Assembly (NCBI GenBank): GCA_021781255.1
Contig: JAJXXG010001033.1
Span: 1 to 7,142, forward strand
Source: Acidobacteriota bacterium
GTDB lineage: Bacteria > Acidobacteriota > Terriglobia > Terriglobales > Acidobacteriaceae
DNA length: 7,142 nt
Direction: 5' to 3'
Shown here: in pieces, positions 1 through 6,669 of the stretch
Layout of the letters: every line of letters begins with the position of its first letter
Position numbering within the stretch: the stretch's first letter is position 1
The notes under the pieces: model-generated
The model's input: the letters and a program-made list of their open reading frames with translations, nothing else
What the model was told of the DNA's origin: nothing
Databases searched by the model: none
Translations under genes and position numbers: made by a program

Positions 1-372
1 CGAGCAAACCGCCATTCCGCTTTCCAGCCTAGCGCATCAGGCGCCCGCGAGCGCCGGTGGATGGTCCGTGTCCGATTGTGGAAAAGGAGCAACTTGCAGG
101 CGCTCGCATCCTTTCAATCTCAATAGGCAGATATGAGAGATTGCCGGGGAAAGCGCCGACCACTTGTGTTCGTTGAGCTATATCGCTAGCGCCTCGCGGT
201 CTTCGAGCGTGAGAATCGCCGGCCCTTGCAAAGTCAAGGTTATGTGCCGCGGCGCTCTGCGAGGCTGCATTATCTTCTGTGCCGCCGTTAAACCAGATCG
301 GATCAGGGGGAAACAGCCACCATCCCCCTCGCTGCCATTGAGGGTGCGGGAGAAGGATGGCTCTTGCCAGGC
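1..372. other. Non-coding stretch downstream of the redox operon
   Basis: I see no convincing gene here. The long minus-strand frame that crosses it overlaps the end of the downstream FAD gene, has an arginine-rich low-complexity composition and resembles no family I know. A 30-codon minus-strand frame (270 to 178, ATG to TAG) is present but too short to support. A perfect 5-bp inverted repeat GGCGC/GCGCC lies at 40-55 with no T-tract on either side. The only other structure is the hairpin at 320-360, listed separately. The stretch may be spacer or decayed sequence. Confidence 0.5.
320..360 (-). terminator. Bulged hairpin just past the operon's last stop
   Basis: On the minus strand, 12 bases beyond the stop codon of the last operon gene, CCATCC (360-355) can pair with GGATGG (325-320). 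Inside it, CCCTC (344-340) pairs with GAGGG (330-326) around a 9-base loop, leaving a 10-base bulge on one side. Position and orientation suit transcript termination or 3'-end protection. No uninterrupted T-tract follows, so a canonical intrinsic terminator is not shown. Confidence 0.25.
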
Positions 373-1845
373 TTACACCAGCGCGCCTGGCTCCGGCGAC
401 ACGCCCTGGGGATCGAATGCTTTCTGAATCTTGTTCCACCACACATCGTAATGGCACATGCCTTTGCTGATTTCGGGATTTCTCTCTCCCATCAACGAAG
501 CGAAGTAGCGCTCGCTAAAGGCGCGGTCTCCCTGCTCTTTGTGCCATTGCTCCACAGCTTTCTTGGCGGTCTCATTTTGCGGGTCGAACTTGCAGAAGAT
601 CTCCGTTTTGCCCACATGCCCCTGCTCCACGCCCCAACCGAAGAAGGCGCCTCCATCGTCAACGATCAGGCCTTTTTCGATCAGCGGAAGTTTCGCCTGG
701 CCGGCGCCAATGGCCCACTTGATAGTCAGGTCCCGCTGGCCCATGATCGGAATCGATTTGAAGGCGCCGCCGGGCCGGAAAGTCTCCCTAATAGAGGCGG
801 AGATTCGTATGCACTGGCACAGCAGAATGCCTTCCAGCCTGGGATCTTCGAGCTGCGTCAAAGACTTTCCGTCAGATTCGCTCACGATCTGTTGCAGTGC
901 CCGCTTTTTGAATTCAAAGTCGGCGGCAGAGTTGCCTCCGATAATGACGAAGAATCCCGGGCCTTGCACGGCCTGGCTCAGTTGCCGGAAGGTTTGTTCT
1001 TCTTCTTCATTGCAGGTGGTTATGTTGGCGGCCACCATGGCCACGTTGAAGCCCATCAGTTCGAAGGCGAGTTCATTCTCGCCGATCTTGCGCTCCGCCT
1101 GCCACATCTTCTCTACCGATGGGAAGCTGTAATAGCGCGCCATGAAGTTGGGCGGTATCTCGCTCAGGCTGTAGTTCGGTGACACTCCCTGAATGGGGAA
1201 ACGCGCCGGACCGGGCCAGTGATAGATCTTCATGGCAGCTTTGGTAAAGACGCCCGGAGTTGTCCCCGGCGGCACCGCGCTGGTCAAGATGCTGCGCAGC
1301 GAGGGGCCAGGCCCATCGCCGCAGAACCACTCGTCCCCGTATCCCAGGGATCCCGAACGAACGACGTCTCCCGCCGGGGTAACCCATTCAATGGCTAAAT
1401 GGTTGCGATCGTCGCCGCTGGTGGTCTGATCCAGATGCCCATGGCCGCGGAGCATCGCCGAACAGTTGGTCCCGGCGCCCTTCACATTCAGATGCAGCCC
1501 CCGCTTCATCAGCTCGGCCTGCAGTTGCGCCGTGATCACATACGGCTCCACCACGGCATACATGTTCTTCTCGTTGATTTCCACGATGCGGTTCATCCGC
1601 CGCAGGTCCAGTAAAAGAGTACCCTTGGCGAACGAGCCCGTCCAGCCCGTGCAAATCGGACGGAAGATGATTTTATGTTTGTTGCACAGCCTGACAATAG
1701 CCTGCACTTGGGCGGTGTTCTCGGGAAGGATCACCGCGGCAAACTCGGTGGAGTAATACGACGGCATGATGACTGGGTCGGCGCAGATGTACTCCGGTCC
1801 AACCACGTCTTCGAAGGCAGCGTAAATTTCTTTGCTCAAAGCCAT
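373..1845 (-). CDS. FAD-binding oxidoreductase, PCMH/VAO-like fold (second flavin subunit)
   Basis: Third gene of the operon, 490 residues. The N-terminal half reads as a p-cresol methylhydroxylase-type FAD domain: the ILPENTAQVQAIV segment near 39-51, RPICTG at 62-67, LDLRRMNRIVEIN at 79-91 and VVEPYV at 98-103. These resemble 4-cresol dehydrogenase/vanillyl-alcohol oxidase proteins as much as GlcD. The second FAD contact that normally reads roughly GSEGTLGIVT appears altered, as PPGTTPGVFTKAAMKI near 192-207. The C-terminus carries a degenerate FDPxxxxxPG ending (FDPQGVSPEPG). Start: ATG at 1845 lies 7 bases after a perfect AGGAGG (1858-1853), which overlaps the upstream gene's TGA stop, so translation is probably coupled. 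No signal peptide or membrane helix is evident, suggesting a cytoplasmic or membrane-attached subunit. It likely pairs with the Fe-S protein encoded upstream. Whether it is catalytic or a GlcE-like accessory subunit cannot be told, and the substrate is unknown. Confidence 0.85.
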   Translation of the reverse strand: MALSKEIYAAFEDVVGPEYICADPVIMPSYYSTEFAAVILPENTAQVQAIVRLCNKHKIIFRPICTGWTGSFAKGTLLLDLRRMNRIVEINEKNMYAVVEPYVITAQLQAELMKRGLHLNVKGAGTNCSAMLRGHGHLDQTTSGDDRNHLAIEWVTPAGDVVRSGSLGYGDEWFCGDGPGPSLRSILTSAVPPGTTPGVFTKAAMKIYHWPGPARFPIQGVSPNYSLSEIPPNFMARYYSFPSVEKMWQAERKIGENELAFELMGFNVAMVAANITTCNEEEEQTFRQLSQAVQGPGFFVIIGGNSAADFEFKKRALQQIVSESDGKSLTQLEDPRLEGILLCQCIRISASIRETFRPGGAFKSIPIMGQRDLTIKWAIGAGQAKLPLIEKGLIVDDGGAFFGWGVEQGHVGKTEIFCKFDPQNETAKKAVEQWHKEQGDRAFSERYFASLMGERNPEISKGMCHYDVWWNKIQKAFDPQGVSPEPGALV

Positions 1846-1857
1846 AAGTCATCCTCC

Positions 1858-3126
1858 TCAGGCGATTGCCTTCTCGACCAGTTCGACAATGTCATAAACC
1901 TTGAGACGGCTACCGGTTGCCCGAATGGCTTGCTCAAAGGTCTTCTCACACCAGGGGCAGGCGGTCACGAGCGCTTCGGCCCCGGTTGCCGCCGCTTCCT
2001 CGATTCGCTCCCGGGCCGTCCATTGAGCGAACTCGGGGTTCGAGTCGCTGACGCCTCCGCCGGCGCCGCAGCACCAGGCGTATTCCTTGATCCGCGCCAT
2101 TTCCGCTAGCTTTACGCCGGGAATGCTCTGAATGACATCCCGGGGAGGCTGATAGACACCTTGCGTGCCGCGCCGGTAGGTCTTCGGCGGATCGAAAACG
2201 AAGCGGTCACCGGGAACCTTCTTTCCTTGCCAGTGCACCCAGGGTTCGCCCAGTCGGCCCAGCCGGCAAGGGTCGTGGTATGTGACCGAGAGGTCGATTT
2301 TGTTTTTCAGCTTGAGCTTGCCCTCATCGATCAGCCTGGCCACGTATTCCGAGATGTGCAGTACCTCCAGGCCGTCCTTCAGGTTGAACTTGTCATAGAG
2401 CACCTTGAAGGCTTGATATCCATCGGCACAGGCAGTGACAACGGTCTTGACGCCGGCCTGCTTGACCATGGCCATGTTCTTTTTGGCCTGAGCGAGAAAA
2501 TCTTCCTGGTAGCCCATCTGGTAGGCGCGGCCGCCGCAGCAGACCTCGGCATCGCCGGCTATACCGAAATTGACGCCGGCCTTCTGGAGAATCTTCGCCG
2601 TGGCCTTGGCCAGTTTTTTGAGATTGGGATCGTAGCTGGTCAGACAGCCGACATGATAGAGAACGTCGACCTTCTCCTTGGTGGCATCTTTCAGCCCCAG
2701 ACCGGCGGCCCAGTCGCCGCGCTTCCCCTTCACTGGCACCATCGAACCATGCTGGCGCAGGCCGGCGATGGTCTTATCGAGAGCGGGGTTGGTATGGCCA
2801 TCCTTGACGCACTGGATGCGGAACTCGCTGATGGGCTCCATGACTTCCATGTCCATGGCATAGTTGCACGAAACCCCGCAGGCGCCGCACATCTGACAGT
2901 TATAGACAATGTCAAGGAGCTTATCCGTATAAGTCATCCCGTTCTTCAGCATGTCCGAGCCGATATTCAACCGGCCACCGCCCGAGTAGCTGTGAAAGTT
3001 GTATTTCGCAATGCTGGGACACGCATTCACAAACTGAAAACCGCCGACCTGCTGCATCGGCACAAACTTGCAGGCGGAACACCGGCAGCACATCTCCATG
3101 TCGCCTTTGTACTGTTCCAATCCCAT
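1858..3126 (-). CDS. Iron-sulfur electron-transfer subunit with two CCG domains (GlcF/HdrD-like)
   Basis: Second gene of the operon, 422 residues. The N-terminus has two ferredoxin-like cysteine clusters: C13, C16, C19 with C36-Pro, then C77, C80, C83, C87. Two cysteine-rich CCG domains follow. The first has C161, CCGG at 196-199 and C233. The second has HDPC at 284-287, CCG at 352-354 and CPWC at 390-393. This order matches GlcF, GlpC, LutA and HdrD proteins, which carry electrons from a flavoprotein dehydrogenase to quinone, thiol-disulfide or other carriers. Oddities: the first CCG domain ends CADG, so the second cysteine of its last CxxC is missing, and about 30 extra residues (about 296-324) split the second. 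The protein has no obvious membrane helix. ATG at 3126 follows a strong GGAGGGAG (about 3139-3132). Fifty-four bases separate it from the upstream FAD gene and 12 from the downstream one. Function as the complex's electron conduit is inferred; the acceptor is unknown. Confidence 0.9.
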   Translation of the reverse strand: MGLEQYKGDMEMCCRCSACKFVPMQQVGGFQFVNACPSIAKYNFHSYSGGGRLNIGSDMLKNGMTYTDKLLDIVYNCQMCGACGVSCNYAMDMEVMEPISEFRIQCVKDGHTNPALDKTIAGLRQHGSMVPVKGKRGDWAAGLGLKDATKEKVDVLYHVGCLTSYDPNLKKLAKATAKILQKAGVNFGIAGDAEVCCGGRAYQMGYQEDFLAQAKKNMAMVKQAGVKTVVTACADGYQAFKVLYDKFNLKDGLEVLHISEYVARLIDEGKLKLKNKIDLSVTYHDPCRLGRLGEPWVHWQGKKVPGDRFVFDPPKTYRRGTQGVYQPPRDVIQSIPGVKLAEMARIKEYAWCCGAGGGVSDSNPEFAQWTARERIEEAAATGAEALVTACPWCEKTFEQAIRATGSRLKVYDIVELVEKAIA

Positions 3127-3181
3127 CGCGGCTCCCTCCAGTATTTTCTGATTGATAGTTTGCTTTGCCTTGCTCCGGCTG

Positions 3182-4648
3182 TTAGAAGCAGAGTTTTCCG
3201 GGATTCATCACCTGGTTGGGATCGAAGATCTGCTTGAATGTCTTCAAAACGGCGACGGTGGCCGCGTCTCGATTCAAAACCGTTCCTGCAGTTTCCCCGT
3301 AGGGCCTGGAGAAAAATGCGCCCTTGCCGATCAGGCTCCCGATGGCAAGAGAAGAGATCTCTTTCACCCGCGTCCGCTCCTGCCGGTTTTCGGGATCGTA
3401 AAACAGGTTGAACTCGCAGTGATAGCTTGTGCCCTGGACAACCGGCTGAATATAAACTCCCAGGTTGGCGGCGGGATAGCCGGCCTTTTCGACAAGATCG
3501 CTCATCGTGGCAATCTGGCTTTCCAGCTTTTCGTACATGGTCAGATAAAACACGTCCTGGCAAGCTCCCTTGGGGCGAAGCTTCCAATAGGGCTCTGCCG
3601 AAGGCTGCTGGACCGCTCTCAGGATGGCATTTGCCGAGATGGCGCCGGCGGCCTTGACCGGTTCCACTCCCAGGCGCTGAGTGATTGTCGTAATGTCTTT
3701 CAGTTGGGAGCCGACCCGTTCCTCCGGGAAGTACTCGTAACCAGCTACGGTGTAGAAAAGAATCCATGGGGGCAGAGTGGCCTTCAGGTTTTGAAAATCG
3801 TTCGTGCCATCCTGCGCAAAAATAGCGGCCAGATTGGTGCTATTGAGAATAAAGCACTCGTTCGCCATTCCCAGCCGCACCAGCCAGTACTCCAGTTCGA
3901 GCAGCGGCTGGAGCTGTGAAGATCCCAGCACAAACGGCTCTTCGAGACTGGGCATCAGTTCACAACGCATTGAGGCCCAGGTAACGATGCCCATCGTCCC
4001 CTGAGATCCTTGAACCAGGCGGTGCAAGGAAGGCGTACCGGGCCCATACGGCGCTTTTTGCACCCCTCCCACTGCCCACTGCTCCTCGATCGTACCGGGA
4101 CCGGCCGCCTGGCCAGTCCGGAACTCTTCGCCGGTTCCGAAGAACAGACCGATGCATGCCAGGGGATCGGAGATGTCCCATTGATACTTGGGCATAACCA
4201 CCGGTTCGCGTCCCAGCAGGCTGCCGACCACGGACTTGTTTTTCCGGGGCAGCAGAGGCATATTCAGCCGGAGCCCATGCTTGGCAACTTCCGCGATCAG
4301 TTCGCCGAAGGTGACACCCGGCTCGCACATCGCAACCCGATTGGCGCGCTGGACGTTGACGATCTTTTTCATGCCGCTCAAATCCACGATCGTCGCGCCG
4401 CCAACGCTGGGCACTGTGTCGCCGCGGAAATGCGGAGGACCGGAGCTTACCGGAACCAGCGGCGTCCTGGTCCGGTTGGCGAACTCCACAATGCGCTGCA
4501 CTTCTTCGGCATTCTTCGGTCGCACAACACCGGCGGGACGCACGGGATTGACGAAGCTGATGTCCTTTGCGTACGCATCCAGGGCGGCCTGCGTGGTATC
4601 TGTTCCGGCCAGAGCCTCTGAAGCGGGCGACGCTGCTGCTGCCATCAT
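3182..4648 (-). CDS. FAD-binding oxidoreductase, GlcD/VAO-like (first flavin subunit)
   Basis: First gene of the operon, 488 residues. A PCMH-type FAD domain starts with RPAGVVRPKNAEEVQRIVEF near 37-56, then PLVPVSSG (63-70), IVDLSGMKKIVNV (87-99) and CEPGVTFGEL (108-117). The second FAD contact is canonical, LVQGSQGTMGIVT at 211-223. The C-terminal half is a FAD-linked oxidase substrate domain ending FDPNQVMNPGKLCF (475-488), the usual finish of this superfamily. Members oxidise hydroxy acids, alcohols or para-substituted phenols, so the substrate cannot be fixed here. The loop normally rich in glycines (GxGTGxxGG in GlcD) reads SSGPPHFRGD (68-77), more like alcohol/phenol oxidising relatives. 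The N-terminus (about 20 residues) is Ala/Thr-rich with no clear signal peptide. Two adjacent ATGs (4648, 4645) follow a purine-rich GGAAGGAA site about 6 bases upstream; either could start. Probably the main catalytic subunit of the three-protein complex; moderately sure. Confidence 0.88.
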   Translation of the reverse strand: MMAAAASPASEALAGTDTTQAALDAYAKDISFVNPVRPAGVVRPKNAEEVQRIVEFANRTRTPLVPVSSGPPHFRGDTVPSVGGATIVDLSGMKKIVNVQRANRVAMCEPGVTFGELIAEVAKHGLRLNMPLLPRKNKSVVGSLLGREPVVMPKYQWDISDPLACIGLFFGTGEEFRTGQAAGPGTIEEQWAVGGVQKAPYGPGTPSLHRLVQGSQGTMGIVTWASMRCELMPSLEEPFVLGSSQLQPLLELEYWLVRLGMANECFILNSTNLAAIFAQDGTNDFQNLKATLPPWILFYTVAGYEYFPEERVGSQLKDITTITQRLGVEPVKAAGAISANAILRAVQQPSAEPYWKLRPKGACQDVFYLTMYEKLESQIATMSDLVEKAGYPAANLGVYIQPVVQGTSYHCEFNLFYDPENRQERTRVKEISSLAIGSLIGKGAFFSRPYGETAGTVLNRDAATVAVLKTFKQIFDPNQVMNPGKLCF

Positions 4649-4779
4649 CCGATTCCTTCCTTCCGCTGCGGTCTTGCAGCTCTCATCTCTTGAATTGGTT
4701 TCTCGGTCTCGTGCCGGCTGCTCAGGGATTGCCCTTCCTCGGCGCTCCTAAGCTGCGGCTGCTGCTGCGAAGGTGAGAA

Positions 4780-4807
4780 CAATTATCTGAGAGCAATTAT
4801 CGGAGAG
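4780..4807. repeat. Tandem 14-bp direct repeat, candidate operator
   Basis: Two abutting 14-base copies, CAATTATCTGAGAG (4780-4793) and CAATTATCGGAGAG (4794-4807), differ at one base. On the minus strand a third partial copy may begin at 4779 (TTCTCA against CTCTCA/CTCTCC). The array sits just downstream of the candidate -10 box of the operon promoter and would cover its transcription start, the usual place for a repressor site. The AT-rich GATAATTG core stands out from the GC-rich surroundings. No regulator gene lies in the window, so the binding protein is unknown. A neutral tandem duplication remains possible. Confidence 0.5.
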
Positions 4808-4808
4808 A

Positions 4809-4838
4809 ATCATAGCAGAGGGAACCGGGGGCGTCCAA
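4809..4838 (-). promoter_or_regulatory. Candidate sigma70-type extended -10 promoter of the redox operon
   Basis: On the minus strand TATGAT (4814-4809, five of six consensus bases) is preceded by TG one base upstream, giving an extended -10. An 18-base spacer separates it from TTGGAC (4838-4833), a weak -35 that keeps only the TTG. The predicted start near 4802 leaves a leader of about 155 bases before ATG 4648 and falls within the tandem repeat. Assigned by eye only. Confidence 0.4.
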
Positions 4839-4856
4839 TGATATTTTGTCTTCTGG

Positions 4857-4879
4857 CTTGAGGAGGAATTGACCTCAAG
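4857..4879. repeat. Perfect 7-bp inverted repeat with 9-base spacer
   Basis: CTTGAGG (4857-4863) and CCTCAAG (4873-4879) are exact reverse complements separated by 9 bases. No T-tract follows on either strand, so a terminator is unlikely. It could be a dimeric regulator site for the divergent genes, or a hairpin. It also lies where the coding-looking remnant becomes open (4873), so it might mark an old junction; that is speculation. Confidence 0.35.
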
Positions 4880-5016
4880 GCGCGCGGGGGCTGGCCGAGG
4901 ACGAACATTTCCCGTGGTTCAAAACAGGCGGAGCCGATCAAGTCTCGTTTCTGGTGTTCAATTCCACGGCATCCTTCAATCTCACCAACGGAAACCAGCT
5001 CATTTTGCGCGGGTAA
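4873..5016 (+). pseudogene. Possible 3' remnant of a lost gene
   Basis: The frame is open for 47 codons from just after a TGA at 4870-4872 to a TAA at 5014-5016. From about 4891 the translation looks protein-like, with segments such as EDEHFPWFKTGGADQV and FNSTASFNLTNGNQLILRG. Its codons end mostly in C or G, as in neighbouring genes. There is no ATG, GTG or TTG with a ribosome site in frame; the AGGAGG at 4861-4866 is not placed for it. The stop runs straight into a terminator-like hairpin, as expected at a true gene end. I do not recognise the family. Alternatives are a tiny gene using a CTG start near 4888, or chance openness. Confidence 0.35.
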
Positions 5017-5045
5017 GGCCAGCCGCTGCCGGCCTTTGTTATATT
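5015..5045 (+). terminator. Intrinsic-terminator-like hairpin after the gene remnant
   Basis: AAGGCC (5015-5020) pairs with GGCCTT (5031-5036); one mismatch and a GC/GC pair extend it inward to a 4-base loop. A T-rich tail TTTGTTATATT follows. It begins inside the TAA stop of the 4873-5016 frame, the common arrangement at gene ends, and would shield the ABC genes from upstream plus-strand transcription. Confidence 0.5.
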
Positions 5046-5077
5046 CTTCATTCAGTACAGTAGAACCCTCGGAATGG

Positions 5078-5101
5078 CGTCCCGGGCGGGACGATTTTTT
5101 T
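5078..5101 (+). terminator. Terminator-like hairpin with T7 tract abutting the ABC ATPase start
   Basis: CGTCCC (5078-5083) pairs perfectly with GGGACG (5088-5093) around GGGC, followed after one A by seven T (5095-5101). The ATG of the ABC ATPase gene is at 5106, only four bases beyond. The stem also captures the sole G-rich, Shine-Dalgarno-like bases (GGGA, 5088-5091) ahead of the gene. The form is that of an intrinsic terminator in the plus direction and suggests leader attenuation or translation control. Known facts stop there; function is inferred. Confidence 0.5.
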
Positions 5102-5105
5102 GACT

Positions 5106-5909
5106 ATGGAAAAGATCGCGGAGGTCAGGAGCTTAGTCAAGCGATTCGGCGACTTCACAGCCGTCAACAACATCTCTTTCGATGTGAAAAAAGGCGAGAT
5201 CTTCGCCTTTTTGGGACCGAACGGCGCGGGCAAATCAACCACGATCAAGATGCTCACCACGCTCTTGCGCCCGACCAGCGGCGAGATTATTCTCGACGGC
5301 CACAATCCCATGAAAGACCCTGAGAAAGTGCGCCGTTCGTTCGGCATTGTGTTCCAGGACCCCAGCCTGGATGACGAACTGACCGCGAAAGAGAACATGG
5401 AATTTCACGGCGTGCTGTACGGCGTCCCCTCGCGGCTCCGCAAGGCGCGCGTCGAAGAGCTTATGAATTTCGTCGATCTGTGGGACCGGCGCGACAGTCT
5501 TGTGAAGGAGTTCTCCGGAGGCATGAAACGGCGGCTGGAGATCGCGCGCGGGCTGCTGCATCATCCGAAATTGATCTTCCTCGACGAGCCGACGCTCGGC
5601 CTCGATCCGCAAACCCGCAACCATATGTGGAGCTATCTGCAGGACCTGAACAAAAAGGAAGGGATCACGGTCTTTTTCACCACGCACTACATGGAAGAGG
5701 CGGCGCGGATCGCGGAAAGGATCGCCATCATCGACCATGGCGCGATCGTTGCCTCCGGCTCAGCGGATGAGCTTACCCGACAGACCGGGACGGCGACGCT
5801 CGAGGATGCATTCCTGAAATTGACCGGCTACACGATCCGCGACGAAGAGGCGAGCGCTACCGATCGCCTGCGCACGTTCGGGCGCGCCTTTGCCGGAAAA
5901 AGAAGATAA
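5106..5909 (+). CDS. ABC transporter ATP-binding protein, DrrA-like
   Basis: ATPase subunit of an ABC-2 exporter, 267 residues from ATG 5106. Numbering from a possible TTG start at 5100, which adds two residues: Walker A GPNGAGKST at 39-47, Q-loop Gln86, signature FSGGMKRR at 138-145, Walker B LIFLDEP at 158-164 with catalytic Glu163, D-loop GLD at 167-169 and switch His196. All nucleotide-binding elements are intact. The C-terminal tail after about 220 (ADELTRQTGTATLEDAFLKLTG) is typical of the DrrA/CcmA-like drug and polysaccharide exporter family. It would hydrolyse ATP at the cytoplasmic face to drive the permease encoded 13 bases downstream. TTG at 5100 has better spacing from a weak GGGA, but the family N-terminus fits MEKIAEV at 5106. 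The gene is preceded immediately by a terminator-like hairpin, so expression may be attenuated. The substrate is unknown; drug, lipid or polysaccharide export are all possible. Confidence 0.93.
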   Translation: MEKIAEVRSLVKRFGDFTAVNNISFDVKKGEIFAFLGPNGAGKSTTIKMLTTLLRPTSGEIILDGHNPMKDPEKVRRSFGIVFQDPSLDDELTAKENMEFHGVLYGVPSRLRKARVEELMNFVDLWDRRDSLVKEFSGGMKRRLEIARGLLHHPKLIFLDEPTLGLDPQTRNHMWSYLQDLNKKEGITVFFTTHYMEEAARIAERIAIIDHGAIVASGSADELTRQTGTATLEDAFLKLTGYTIRDEEASATDRLRTFGRAFAGKRR

Positions 5910-5922
5910 GGGCACATCGATT

Positions 5923-6669
5923 ATGAAAGTTATCTACGTCATGTGGCTGCGGGAACTCAAGCGCTACTTCCGCTCCAAGTCGCGCATCGTCGGCTCGCTG
6001 GGTCAGCCGCTCCTTTTTTTGCTCGCGCTCGGCTTCGGGCTGGGCCCGGCCCTCAAGCACTCAGGCATAGGAAACTACTTTGTGTTTCTTGTTCCCGGCA
6101 TCGTCGGCATGACCATCCTGTTCTCCGCGATCTTTTCCGGCATCCAGATCATCTGGGATCGGCAGTTCGGATTCTTGAAAGAAACTCTCGTCGCGCCGGT
6201 TTCGCGGCTCAACCTTATGATCGGCCGGACGCTGGGCGGCGCCACTGTCGCCACCGTCCAGGGCGCTATCGTTCTCTTTATCTCCATGGGCTTCGGATTC
6301 CGGCCCGGCAGTTGGTGGCTCTTCCCTGTTGCCCTCGTTTTCATGCTCTTCGTCGCGCTGCTCTTCACCGCGCTCGGCACCGGCATCGCGTCCGTCCTTG
6401 AAGACATGCAGGGCTTTCAGCTCATCATGAACTTCCTCGTGATGCCGATCTTCTTCCTTTCCGGCGCGCTCTTCCCGCTCAACGGCCTCCCACGCATCCT
6501 CGCTGGGATCACGATTGTCGACCCGCTTTCCTACGGCATCGACTCCTTGCGGGCGCTGCTCGTCGGCACCGCGCACTTCGGCCTTGGCCTTGATTTCGCC
6601 GTGCTCGCCGCGGTTACCGCCGCATTCCTGGTGGCCGGAAGTTATCTCTTCTCAAGAATTCAAATATAA
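5923..6669 (+). CDS. ABC-2 type transporter permease, DrrB/YadH-like
   Basis: Membrane partner of the preceding ATPase, 248 residues from ATG 5923. About six hydrophobic helices are visible, near residues 22-42, 53-77, 105-125, 132-155, 165-185 and 222-243, the usual count for ABC-2 permeases. The N-terminus MWLRELKRYFRSKSR is the typical amphipathic interface segment. DRQFGFLKETLVAPVSR at 79-95 is the conserved cytoplasmic loop of this family, probably contacting the ATPase. The segment with PIFFLSGALFPL and then DPLSYGIDSLR is also diagnostic. A TTG at 5890 would overlap the ATPase gene by 20 bases; the ATG is preferred, with a modest AAGG about 11 bases upstream. Most likely two copies of each protein form the exporter in the cytoplasmic membrane. 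The cargo cannot be deduced. Confidence 0.93.
   Translation: MKVIYVMWLRELKRYFRSKSRIVGSLGQPLLFLLALGFGLGPALKHSGIGNYFVFLVPGIVGMTILFSAIFSGIQIIWDRQFGFLKETLVAPVSRLNLMIGRTLGGATVATVQGAIVLFISMGFGFRPGSWWLFPVALVFMLFVALLFTALGTGIASVLEDMQGFQLIMNFLVMPIFFLSGALFPLNGLPRILAGITIVDPLSYGIDSLRALLVGTAHFGLGLDFAVLAAVTAAFLVAGSYLFSRIQI

Noticed and set aside
178..270. A 30-codon minus-strand frame, ATG to TAG, with a protein-like end (LTLEDREALAI)
   Set aside because: Too short, no clear Shine-Dalgarno site and no family match I can name; noted only in the gap description.
29..457. A 142-codon minus-strand open frame overlapping the end of the last operon gene
   Set aside because: It overlaps a well-supported gene on the same strand in another frame, has no recognisable domain and an Arg/Ala/Gly-rich translation typical of GC-rich shadow frames.
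2161..3237. A long 358-codon plus-strand open frame opposite the Fe-S gene
   Set aside because: It is antisense to a gene with complete cysteine motifs; antisense openness is common in GC-rich coding DNA and the translation matches nothing.
4869..5063. A 64-codon frame from TTG just after AGGAGG
   Set aside because: The spacing from AGGAGG to TTG is only two bases, the translation is Arg/Ser-rich, and it runs through the hairpin at 5015-5036; the neighbouring frame looks more like coding sequence.
5036..5066. TTGTTA with TACAGT or TAGAAC as a promoter for the ABC operon
   Set aside because: Spacings are 14 or 19 bases and the -10 matches are poor, so I did not call a promoter for the exporter.
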